A stretch of DNA of 22,660 nt, from the NCBI GenBank assembly GCA_964413845.1, contig CAYPTJ010000045.1, positions 1-22,660 of the forward strand. The letters run 5' to 3'. The notes below the pieces were generated by a model that did no database searches, was not told where the DNA came from, and worked only from the letters and a program-made list of their open reading frames with translations. This document shows, piece by piece, positions 7,110 to 13,955 of the stretch. Numbering within the stretch: position 1 is the stretch's first letter; every line of letters starts with the position of its first letter. The translations under genes were made by a program, and so were the position numbers. The DNA is from CAYPTJ01 sp964413845 (GTDB lineage: Bacteria; Patescibacteriota; WWE3; 9FT-COMBO-53-11).

Positions 7110-7168
7110 GCCTTTAATCTACACAATATAAAGCTTACTTGCAAATCACACTATAGGATAGGGGGACC
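7110..7168 (-). promoter_or_regulatory. Candidate promoter region for GH57-c/glgA1/glgP
   Basis: This 59-nt AT-rich gap between the PHP-like gene and GH57-c carries TTGCAA, 17 bases and TAGATT on the minus strand (4/6 for each box), placed 6 bases before the GTG; a TATATT lies slightly upstream. It is a possible internal promoter with a very short leader. The support is weak. Confidence 0.3.
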
Positions 7169-8168
7169 TTAGCGGTGAAGAAAATTTTCTAGCTCGACAG
7201 CATTCCAGCTGTTGAGGAGTTGCTCTTTCTTAAACCCTAGTTCAAAAGCTCTCGCTAACCACTGTTCATAAAATTCAACTTCGTTTTTTGTCAAAGGAAC
7301 CTCAAGGAAATGTTTTTCAAGCCGCATCCGCAGCTTCTTTCGCGGTGCTCCACCCCACTTGGTGTAGATCCGATGAAGATCCCGCAGATACTCACCGACG
7401 ATCTCCTTTTTCGCCGGATCAAACTTTTCCATTATCCTCTTGATCCCCTCCTCGAATGTTTCCTCTTTGGGGTAACAGTGTCTGTATAAATGAACTGCAT
7501 AATTTCTTAGCGTATGCTTTTCCTCACTTGGGTAAGGGAGCTGCCAAAAGAGAGGATCAAGCTCACGCCAATAGCGCTTCTCCTTGTCGGCAACTTCGGC
7601 CGTCAATCCCAAAAGTCGCTCCAGAGCTTCTGCATCACCGGCCCTACGAAACCCCGGGGGTTTCCCAGCTTTAAACTCCAGGGGTTTAAGACCTTGGATA
7701 TCCCGCTTCAACCAATACGAAAACCCATGAAAATCTCCCCCGAAAGAGAAGCAGTTATCATTTTTGATCAAGGCGGCAAGCGTTTCTTCATCAAAGCCCT
7801 TGTCGGCGTTGATCTCAAAAGCGACCCTCTGTTCTCGCGCCAGATTAGCAATCTCCTCAAAGCCACGACGATCCTCGCGGTAGATCCGTTCCAAAGCATC
7901 AAACGGATGGGCCAAGATCTGAAACATTCCCGAATTAATCGCGGCCTTAAAAGCTAAGATAAGCTCCGCAATAGGAATGTCGAAGCGGTTGGTGTAGATC
8001 AGACTTTTGTGAAAGTGAAAAGAGAGCAAGGAAACCTCAGGGTTATAGTAGGCAAGTAATTTCTCTCCCGGATTGAAACCAATTTTACCTCCCTTCTCAA
8101 TCAAAACATCACACTCCATTCCCTTAAAGATTCGACCGAAAAACGTGAAGGTCAGTTTTGTTGTTCAA
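7169..8168 (-). CDS. PHP-domain-like protein, probably frameshifted near its N-terminus
   Basis: The open frame from ATG 8119 gives 316 residues. The segments ILAHPF and FEINADKGFDEETLAALIKN...FSFGGDFHGF resemble the late metal-binding motifs of PHP phosphoesterases (AHP, and a G-D-H/F end). The early PHP motif is missing from this frame. In another frame the DNA upstream reads TTG-AAC-AAC-AAA-ACT-GAC-CTT-CAC (MNNKTDLHV), like the DLHxH start of PHP proteins, and this TTG overlaps the TGA of the upstream gene (TTGA, 8165-8168). Removing one base of the A5 run at 8139-8143 joins the frames into 332 residues. The C-terminal half (from about residue 170) is helical and unrecognised. It sits inside the glucan island, so a sugar-phosphate phosphatase is possible, but this is inference. 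Confidence 0.5.
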
Positions 8169-9124
8169 CACAACGCTCTCTCGATATTCTCCAGTAAAAA
8201 GGATGAAACCTCCTCTGCTACCTTTTTCTCCTCCGGTACTTTCGTAATCTTAAAATGATTTAGGTTTCCGATCCCCTGTAAGATCACCTCCAAGCGGAAA
8301 AGCTGATCAAAAACCTCTTTATCTTTCTGTGAAGCCCAAAAACGCTCAAAAAACTCGGATTGAAAATCCTTGTTGCGGAAGCTTCGGACCCAAAGCTCAA
8401 CAAAATCGTGAGCGAGATTCCCCCATCCAACATTCTCCCAATCGATCACCTGCATCTCCCCTTTGCCAACAAAGATATGGGGGCCATAAAACTCGTGATG
8501 GGTGATTACTATCTGATTTTGGTTAAAGAGGCGATGGCGCTTCCTGGTAAACCCATCAGCTTTTGCAGACAGTATTTTCCCCAAGACACCAGCTTTATCC
8601 GTCTGCATAAGAGAGATGTAATCGGCTAATGAATATCGGGAGAAGTATTTCTCGAACTGCGGCTGAGGTTTCTCGCTCAAACGATGAAGGCTAGCCAGAA
8701 ACTCCAAAGAGTGTTTGAGATTCTGCTCGGTGAAAAAAGAGTCTTTAATTAAGAATGGACTCTCCCCCAGCTCCTGCGACTCACCTTTCACCCACTCCTC
8801 CAAAAGCCAGAAAAAACCTTCCTTTATCCCCTTAGCATAGAATTTGGGAGCGTATCTGAGCTTAGCGTGTCGCAGGAAAACGGCTTCCCGCCTCAACCGT
8901 AAGCGTGCTTTGGGAAGACGCTCCGCCGCCGCGGCAAGATCGGCTTTAAAAATCACCTTCTCCCCCCCGCCCGTGGTGACCCGCTTCGCCGCGAGGCGAG
9001 GGCTCGCCCTTGGCGGCCGATAATCTCCCCCCACCACATAAAAGCGCGGACCTTCTCGAAAGGTCTTGGTAAGCGTGAAATTCAACTTGTCAAAAACTGG
9101 CTGGAAGAGCTTTTGATAGTTCAC
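8165..9124 (-). CDS. APH/choline-kinase-fold phosphotransferase-like protein
   Basis: 319 residues with the kinase-like layout of the aminoglycoside phosphotransferase family. A strand with K60 (VIFKAD) and a possible Glu partner near 80 come first. Next are the hinge-like WLLEEWVKGE and then the Brenner-like region ITHHEFYGPHIFV (208-219). The metal-site region VIDWENVGWG has D228. The usual HGDxxxxN is HHEFYGPH here, so the catalytic Asp is Glu211 and the Asn is His216. Activity may be altered. In a glucan island a maltokinase-like or sugar kinase role is attractive but unproven. GTG start at 9124. Residues 36-53 (RPPRASPRLAAKRV...) come from a GC palindrome (8987-9017). The stop overlaps the PHP-like gene start. 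Confidence 0.7.
   Translation of the reverse strand: MNYQKLFQPVFDKLNFTLTKTFREGPRFYVVGGDYRPPRASPRLAAKRVTTGGGEKVIFKADLAAAAERLPKARLRLRREAVFLRHAKLRYAPKFYAKGIKEGFFWLLEEWVKGESQELGESPFLIKDSFFTEQNLKHSLEFLASLHRLSEKPQPQFEKYFSRYSLADYISLMQTDKAGVLGKILSAKADGFTRKRHRLFNQNQIVITHHEFYGPHIFVGKGEMQVIDWENVGWGNLAHDFVELWVRSFRNKDFQSEFFERFWASQKDKEVFDQLFRLEVILQGIGNLNHFKITKVPEEKKVAEEVSSFLLENIERALC
8987..9017. repeat. GC palindromic element inside the kinase-like gene
   Basis: CGCC-GCGA-GGCGAG-GG-CTCGCC-CTT-GGCGGC shares the GGCGAG/CTCGCC core and CGCC/GGCG arms with 1121-1149 and 14709-14737. It is translated in a third reading frame relative to those copies. Confidence 0.65.
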
Positions 9125-9149
9125 AGCAGGCTTCGTCTTTCGGTTAGGG

Positions 9150-9217
9150 TTACGATGCCCGTTTCGGTAACGTTATTCGGTGACGTAACCGTCAGACCCT
9201 TTACGATACGGGCTTCG
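9150..9217. repeat. Intergenic palindromic element with TTATTCG loop
   Basis: The hairpin CGGTAACGT-TATTCGGTG-ACGTAACCG (9165-9191) has one mismatch. Outside it, TTACGAT-GCCCGT-TTCG (9150-9166) and TTACGAT-ACGGGC-TTCG (9201-9217) are direct repeats whose middle six bases are exact reverse complements. The element fills the 99-nt gap between GH57-a and the kinase-like gene. A related hairpin is at 19121-19154. Confidence 0.6.
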
Positions 9218-9223
9218 TTACCG

Positions 9224-10642
9224 TTACCGCTTTACGTTCTCACCTTTTATATAACCCTCCAATTCCTTAATCCGATCTCTTAACTGCACTGCCCGTTCGT
9301 ACTCTCGATTTTTGACCACCTGCTCCAACTCCTGTTTGATCGTCTCGATCATCTTTTGAAGCTCACCCTTTGGAAGCTCAGGAAGACCGCGGTCAGTGAG
9401 CATCCGCATCGTTTCATCCTCTTGTCTCGCTAACTCTTCCACCTTCCCTGAACGCTGCCACTCAAACCCGGTGGTGATAATCCGGTAATAAAGGTCCTGG
9501 GCTTGACGCTTGTTATACTCAGGAGCATCGGATACAGCCAAGACTGTTTCTTTGAGCTCATATGCTCCCCGCTCAATCATCTCCAAACTCCACCAAGGGC
9601 GGGCGCAAGCCCACCAAAACTGATCACTGTGAAGAGCCTCATCAAGCATCTCCCGTGCAGGACCCGGATCGGCTGACTCACGAACCATCTTAATCGCCAA
9701 ATTAGTCAATTCCCACTGCATCGCGTGAATTTCGTTCCCTGGATCCTCCCAGCGCGCAAAGGGAACATTTGTCTCAAGGTCTTTTTGCATTAAGGCCCAA
9801 GTGGCCGGTCTGGTTTCTGTCACCTCCCGCATTGGGAAAAGCTTAGGGAGTTCAGAGATAAGAGCGGTTTTGATTTGGGGTGTTTTGTAAAGCCCAAACA
9901 AAAGCTTCTCCATCCCCGGGCGGTGATGACCAAAAGTCTCCGCATCCATTGCAGTTAAAAGATATTCATCTCGATGAATCCGATCTCCTAACTCCTGCAA
10001 AAAAAGCTTCGCTGTCCCCAGCTGCCCAGAGAGAATTTTGTAAGAAATATCTCGCTGCCGGAAGTAGATCTTCAACCTCTCCCCTTCCCCAGCTTGCCCT
10101 GCCTCGCCGGCAGGCAGGCCTGAGCCCCGCCGAAGGGTTGTTCCCATCACCTCATAGATCTTTTGGTAATCAACAACGTTGAATTTTGGTTGATAGGAGA
10201 GCTCCTCGACAATGATCCATTCATAACCCATCTCCGCCACCGCCTCAGCGACTTTGCGATCGTACGCCATCTCCGGGGGAAAGAAGCCTTTCGGCTGATA
10301 AAGCTCACCAAAGTATTTCTGATTCGTTTGCCGCGAAAGTTCAATCTGACGAATGATCTCATCGCGCGGAAGGCGAGGAAGAAGAGGGTGGTACTTGGCA
10401 CTTTCGGTTAGTTCAATCTGACCACGCTTCAGAAGCTCACGAAACCCATCAATCACATCCCGGTGCCCAAACTTGTCCCAAAATTCAACTAAAACCGCAC
10501 TAATATTTAAAGTAACCTTAGCATTGGGTGCTTTCTCCAACTCATGGAGAATCCGCCGGTAGGCTTCGTTGGTAACTCGATCAACCCAGTATTTCTTCTG
10601 GGTTGGAGGTTGGTAAAAGTGGAGGAAATTAACCCAGATCAT
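9224..10642 (-). CDS. GH57 glycoside hydrolase with C-terminal UVR motif (GH57-a)
   Basis: 472 residues. The GH57 regions are clear: HFYQPP (8-13), KYHPLLPRLP (83-92), GFFPPEMAYD with nucleophile E124, and AMDAETFGHHRP with acid D233. These fit the alpha-amylase/glucanotransferase-like GH57 group (COG1449-like). The paralogue GH57-b aligns along its length except at residues 171-189 (RRGSGLPAGEAGQAGEGER), which are encoded by a palindromic repeat (10098-10118) and its flank. A second difference is the C-terminal tail of about 90 residues. It ends in LEQVVKNREYERAVQLRDRIKELEG, a good match to the UVR helix pair of UvrB/UvrC and Clp/McsA proteins, so it probably mediates dimer or partner binding. 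The ATG at 10642 abuts a heptad hairpin, with no Shine-Dalgarno. Confidence 0.88.
   Translation of the reverse strand: MIWVNFLHFYQPPTQKKYWVDRVTNEAYRRILHELEKAPNAKVTLNISAVLVEFWDKFGHRDVIDGFRELLKRGQIELTESAKYHPLLPRLPRDEIIRQIELSRQTNQKYFGELYQPKGFFPPEMAYDRKVAEAVAEMGYEWIIVEELSYQPKFNVVDYQKIYEVMGTTLRRGSGLPAGEAGQAGEGERLKIYFRQRDISYKILSGQLGTAKLFLQELGDRIHRDEYLLTAMDAETFGHHRPGMEKLLFGLYKTPQIKTALISELPKLFPMREVTETRPATWALMQKDLETNVPFARWEDPGNEIHAMQWELTNLAIKMVRESADPGPAREMLDEALHSDQFWWACARPWWSLEMIERGAYELKETVLAVSDAPEYNKRQAQDLYYRIITTGFEWQRSGKVEELARQEDETMRMLTDRGLPELPKGELQKMIETIKQELEQVVKNREYERAVQLRDRIKELEGYIKGENVKR
10098..10118. repeat. CCTGCCT...AGGCAGG palindrome inside GH57-a
   Basis: CCTGCCT (10098-10104) and AGGCAGG (10112-10118) are perfect arms. 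The element matches 16783-16802 in the PEGA gene apart from the loop. Both are translated as L-P-[A/T]-G-[E/R]. Confidence 0.7.
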
Positions 10643-10650
10643 TAGTTTGT

Positions 10651-10727
10651 AGTTTACAGTTCACAGTTCATAGTTCATAGTTCGCAGATACCGTCTACTG
10701 TCCACTGTCCGCTGTCTACTGTTAACT
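10651..10727. repeat. Heptad-periodic inverted repeat between GH57-b and GH57-a
   Basis: 37-nt arms 10651-10687 and 10691-10727 flank the loop ATA, the same architecture as 1356-1418: 5-nt ACAGT/ACTGT blocks with 2-nt mismatched spacers every 7 nt, and several G-U pairs. The array supplies the GH57-b stop codon (10722-10724) and ends 8 nt before the GH57-a ATG. Confidence 0.8.
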
Positions 10728-11861
10728 GATTATCGGCTTCTTCCCATAAAGCTTTGTCCCTTTGGTGACAATTTCATCATACAGCCTCTGAGCTCTTTGG
10801 CGCTCGTCTCGGCTTACCCCGAATGAGGTATTAACCACCTTCAGCAACATTTTTGCACCGCGCGCAACCATCCCGGGGTGCCAAAAAGGGGCGTGCGAAG
10901 CCCACCAAAATTGATCACTGTGAAGAGCCTTATCCAAGAGGTGCCTTGTTTTATCATCCGCTTTTGGTGGACCGGCACGTTTAACTACCTCAATCGCCAA
11001 ACCGAGAAGCTCCCACTGTTTGCTATGCAGAGGGCTTCGGGGATTGTCCCAACGCGGATACGCAATCCCCCGTCGACATTCAATCGCGGAAGATGCCCAA
11101 CTACACTCCAACGGCTCTGTTTCCAACTGTTTTGGGAAAAGAGTCAAAAGATCAGAAATGGTAACACTCTCAAACTCCTTATACAAATCATTAAGAAGGG
11201 TAAATGCGTTTGGTCGATGGTGACCAAAGGTTTCTCCGTCCATCGCTGTCAAAAGGTAGCCCTTCCCTTCTTTTGTCTTTTGCTTAAATTCCAAGATATT
11301 TTTAACACTACCAAAAGCAATCGCCAACGAAAGGTCGCGGCTCCGAAAGAAGATCTTTAACTTGCTTCCAGTCAATCGATAAATAGCGTCCCTTCGAACC
11401 TTACCTTTCCCTGGGTAAGTTACCTCCTCTATCAGAACCCAGTCATAACCCAGCCGAGAAATGATCTCCCCTACCCTTCTGGAGTATGCCATCTCTGGGG
11501 GAAAAAAGCCTCGCGGTTTAAAAACCCCAAAGTACTGGCGGTTTATCTCCTCATTTAATTTGACCTGTCGTTCAACCTCATCCTCAGGTAGCCGCGCCAG
11601 AAGGGGGTGATAAGCGGCTGTACCAGTTAACTCAATCTGCCCTTTCTCCACCAAACGGGCAAGCCGCCTTATCAAGTCAAAGTAACCGTAAGCAGCTAAC
11701 TGCTCCGTTAACGAGGCGGGAATGTTGATTGTGGCTTTTGCTTTGGGATTGCGCTCAAAGGTTTCAACCAGTGGGGCGTAAGATTCAACCGCAATCTTCT
11801 TTAAAATGCGGGGGTATTGCGTTGGCGGTTGGTAAATGTGGAGAAATGGAGCCCAAATCAT
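10722..11861 (-). CDS. GH57 glycoside hydrolase (GH57-b)
   Basis: 379 residues, a paralogue of the downstream GH57-a. It carries HIYQPPTQ (8-15), AAYHPLLARLP (82-92), GFFPPEMAYS with nucleophile E123, and AMDGETFGHHRP with acid D208. All four core GH57 motifs are intact, so it is probably catalytic on alpha-glucans. It lacks both the repeat-coded insertion and the UVR tail of GH57-a. The conserved LHSDQFWWAS segment in the C-terminal half is shared by the two. The stop TAA is provided by the adjoining heptad array. ATG at 11861, preceded by another TAGTTAA array interrupted by GC hairpins. Tandem duplication is the simplest origin for the pair. Confidence 0.88.
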   Translation of the reverse strand: MIWAPFLHIYQPPTQYPRILKKIAVESYAPLVETFERNPKAKATINIPASLTEQLAAYGYFDLIRRLARLVEKGQIELTGTAAYHPLLARLPEDEVERQVKLNEEINRQYFGVFKPRGFFPPEMAYSRRVGEIISRLGYDWVLIEEVTYPGKGKVRRDAIYRLTGSKLKIFFRSRDLSLAIAFGSVKNILEFKQKTKEGKGYLLTAMDGETFGHHRPNAFTLLNDLYKEFESVTISDLLTLFPKQLETEPLECSWASSAIECRRGIAYPRWDNPRSPLHSKQWELLGLAIEVVKRAGPPKADDKTRHLLDKALHSDQFWWASHAPFWHPGMVARGAKMLLKVVNTSFGVSRDERQRAQRLYDEIVTKGTKLYGKKPIIS

Positions 11862-11925
11862 AGTTAATAGTTTCAGCCAGAGGCTGATCCGCCTTTGGCG
11901 GAAATAGTTAATAGTTGATAGTTAA
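11861..11925. repeat. TAGTTAA heptad array interrupted by two GC hairpins
   Basis: TAGTTAA-TAGTT (11861-11872) and TAGTTAA-TAGTTGA-TAGTTAA (11905-11925) flank two perfect hairpins, TCAGCC-AGA-GGCTGA (11873-11887) and TCCGCC-TTT-GGCGGA (11888-11902). The heptad phase resumes after the GC hairpins, as if they had been inserted into the array. Confidence 0.75.
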
Positions 11926-11952
11926 AGAAAATAACAATAGCCGAGCAATCCA

Positions 11953-13524
11953 TCATTCGTCCAAAGGAACTGGAGATTTTGGCGAAAGCAACTCCTGCCT
12001 CTTAAAGTAGATTGCCTTGCGATAAAGCTGCCCGTAGCGACGGGCAGAGGCACCCCAAGAAAAATCCGCCGCCATCGCCCGCTTTACCAATTCCTGCCAC
12101 ACCTTTGGATGGTGGAAGTCCTCATATGCCCGAACCAGTTGCGCAAAAAGTGCCCAACGGTCATACTCGGCAAAAACAAATCCTGTCCCTTTCTCTTTAA
12201 CGGCATCAAGATCCTCAACCGTATCCGCTAACCCTCCTGTTTTTCTGACAATCGGGACACAACCATACCGCATCGCCTCAAGCTGAACCAAACCCGAGGG
12301 CTCAAAGCGAGAGGGAACAACGATACAATCTGCCCCCGCAAAAACAAGCCGGGGAAGAGTGTAGTTGAGCATCAGGTGCGTCCCCACCTTCTTGGGGAAT
12401 CGTTTCTGGAGCTCTTGAAAAGCAGCAACATACCTCCCCTCTCCACCGCCGATCACAATAAACTGCGCGTCAAACCCGGAAAGGAAATGGGAGAGTGCTT
12501 CAAGAAGAATATCAATCCCTTTCTGATCAGCGAGCCGAGTTACCATCCCCAAAACAAACTTCTCTTTATCTTCAGGAAGGCTAAACTCCCTTTGAAGAGC
12601 GATTTTGTTTTCCAACCGACGACCTATCGATGAGGAGGTGTAGTTTACAGGGATAAGAGAATCGGTTGCAGGATTAAACTCCTCATAATCAATCCCATTC
12701 ACCACCCCAAAAAGTTTGGAGCGAACTTCCATCAAAAGCTTATCCAACCCCTCCCCGTATTCTGGAGTAATAATCTCCCGCGCGTAGGTCTCAGAAACGG
12801 TGTTGATCGCATCGGCGTAAAGGATTCCCCGGCGCATGAAGTTCTGCTTTTTGAGCCGCTCTGAGAAGAAGGGGGCAATCGGCGAGCGCCCGTCATCAAA
12901 GTCCAACTCCGTAATCTGCCGATGATCGAACATCCCTTGAAAATGCAGGTTATGGATTGTGAAAAGAGTGGCGATCCCCCCCAAATCGCGACTTTTTGCG
13001 TAAACCGTTTTTAAGTAATTGGGGGCTGCCCCCGTTTGCCAATCGTGGGCATGGATCACCTGGGGTTTCCACTCAAAATGACGCAAAAACTCCAGCGCTC
13101 CTCGGGAAAGAAGAGAAAACCGAATCGGGTCGTCACTATAACCGTAAACGTTAGCACGCTTCTCGTAATACTCCATGTTTTCAAGAAAATAGGTCCGCAC
13201 CCCATCTTCGGTCTGGTAGGTTTTGACGTTGCAGATCAGCTCAGTGGGACCCCCATCTCCATCGGTATAAACCTTAAGCCCCTCAACCACCATCTCCAAG
13301 GGGAACTTCTCTTCATCAATCATCCCGTATCTGGGCATAAAAAGACGGACATCGTGCCCCAATTTAACCAACTCCCTGGCAAGATAAGCTCCTACCCGCG
13401 AAACCCCGCCAACCGAGGCGTAAGGGGAAACCTCCGGCAACACCATCAACACTTTAAGCGGTTTGCCCTCGGAAAGGGGAATCACTTTTATCATCTGTTC
13501 CAGAAGGGAAATCTTTGTCTCCAT
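11953..13524 (-). CDS. glgA: Glycogen/starch synthase, GT5 (glgA2)
   Basis: A 523-residue GT5 synthase. It has LKVLMVLPEVSPYASVGGVSRVGAYLAREL at the N-terminus, VIHAHDWQTGAAPNYLK, FTIHNLHFQGMFD, VVNGIDYEEFNPATD, the LADQKGIDIL segment, and PSRFEPSGLVQLEAMRYGCVPIVRKTGGLADTV at the catalytic Glu region. The usual K-x-G-G is S-V-G-G (S37), again lacking the lysine. I place the start at the ATG at 13524. The open frame extends 58 codons further to a TTG, but that part is repeat-rich, lacks family similarity, and a GATAAT lies 10 nt before this ATG, suggesting a very short leader. It is first gene of the glucan island and clearly a different type from glgA1. Confidence 0.9.
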   Translation of the reverse strand: METKISLLEQMIKVIPLSEGKPLKVLMVLPEVSPYASVGGVSRVGAYLARELVKLGHDVRLFMPRYGMIDEEKFPLEMVVEGLKVYTDGDGGPTELICNVKTYQTEDGVRTYFLENMEYYEKRANVYGYSDDPIRFSLLSRGALEFLRHFEWKPQVIHAHDWQTGAAPNYLKTVYAKSRDLGGIATLFTIHNLHFQGMFDHRQITELDFDDGRSPIAPFFSERLKKQNFMRRGILYADAINTVSETYAREIITPEYGEGLDKLLMEVRSKLFGVVNGIDYEEFNPATDSLIPVNYTSSSIGRRLENKIALQREFSLPEDKEKFVLGMVTRLADQKGIDILLEALSHFLSGFDAQFIVIGGGEGRYVAAFQELQKRFPKKVGTHLMLNYTLPRLVFAGADCIVVPSRFEPSGLVQLEAMRYGCVPIVRKTGGLADTVEDLDAVKEKGTGFVFAEYDRWALFAQLVRAYEDFHHPKVWQELVKRAMAADFSWGASARRYGQLYRKAIYFKRQELLSPKSPVPLDE

Positions 13525-13751
13525 CTCTTCGTTGATTATCGCACATTTTTGAGCCACCTGGCGAGGAAATGCGGATCCGAGCGAAGCCATGTACCAGACG
13601 GTACGTGGCGAAGCGAGGATCGTATTTTTTAACAACAAGAAAAGGAAGAGTGCAAGCTTGTCTCGTCCTCCCCGCCTCGGGCGAGGTCGAACGAGCAATA
13701 GTGCTCCTTCGTGTGCACTATTGACATTACTTCTGCAAAACTGGTAGGTTG
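13525..13751. other. Gene-free hairpin-rich stretch upstream of glgA2
   Basis: No convincing protein gene. Hairpins seen are: GCCATGTACC-AGAC-GGTACGTGGC (13586-13609, one G-U) framed by GGATC repeats (13574-13578 and 13617-13621); a CGCC-TCG-GGCG half-element near 13674-13684; and CAATAGTGC-N10-GCACTATTG (13696-13723), a perfect 9-bp stem. ATTATC at 13535-13540 is a GATAAT -10-like box for glgA2 on the minus strand. Confidence 0.5.
13721..13750 (+). promoter_or_regulatory. Candidate promoter for a plus-strand RNA
   Basis: A perfect TTGACA (13721-13726), an 18-nt spacer and TAGGTT (13745-13750), preceded by TGG, an extended -10 motif. Transcription would begin near 13757 and run into the structured region and T-tract that follow. 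Confidence 0.4.
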
Positions 13752-13756
13752 GGGAC

Positions 13757-13955
13757 AGAGGGAGAATATTCCCGCACCTTAACAGACGGATAGATCTTCG
13801 GCTTTAGAGCCACAACGGCTGTTTTAAACGTCGAGGATCACAAAACTGCCTATCCGTAAGCGTTAAGGTGAGAGATAGTATCAAGAGCCTCGGGTGGCTC
13901 ATCTCGCTCGTTCCTGCCCGCGTCGTGCGTTTGACCATCCGAGGCTTCTCTTTTT
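13757..13955 (+). ncRNA. Candidate structured non-coding RNA of unknown family
   Basis: Nested perfect stems CACCTTAA (13775-13782)/TTAAGGTG (13863-13870) and ACGGATAG (13786-13793)/CTATCCGT (13850-13857) enclose two small hairpins, GGCT-TTAG-AGCC (13800-13811) and GTTTT...AAAAC (13821-13846). A further 12-bp stem with one mismatch (13886-13897/13935-13946) is followed by TCTCTTTTTCT, a terminator-like end on the plus strand. No protein frame fits. I compared it by eye with tmRNA, RNase P, SRP and 6S consensus motifs and saw none. The stems are also compatible with the minus strand, where this would be a leader for the glgA2 operon, but the T-tract favours plus. Confidence 0.4.

Noticed and set aside
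13036..13632. 198-codon plus-strand ORF opposite glgA2
   Set aside because: It is antisense to a well-conserved GT5 sequence and has no recognisable domain.
13525..13698. 58-codon N-terminal extension of glgA2 from a TTG at 13698
   Set aside because: It covers palindromes and a -10-like box, has no GT5 similarity, and the ATG at 13524 gives a normal-length synthase.
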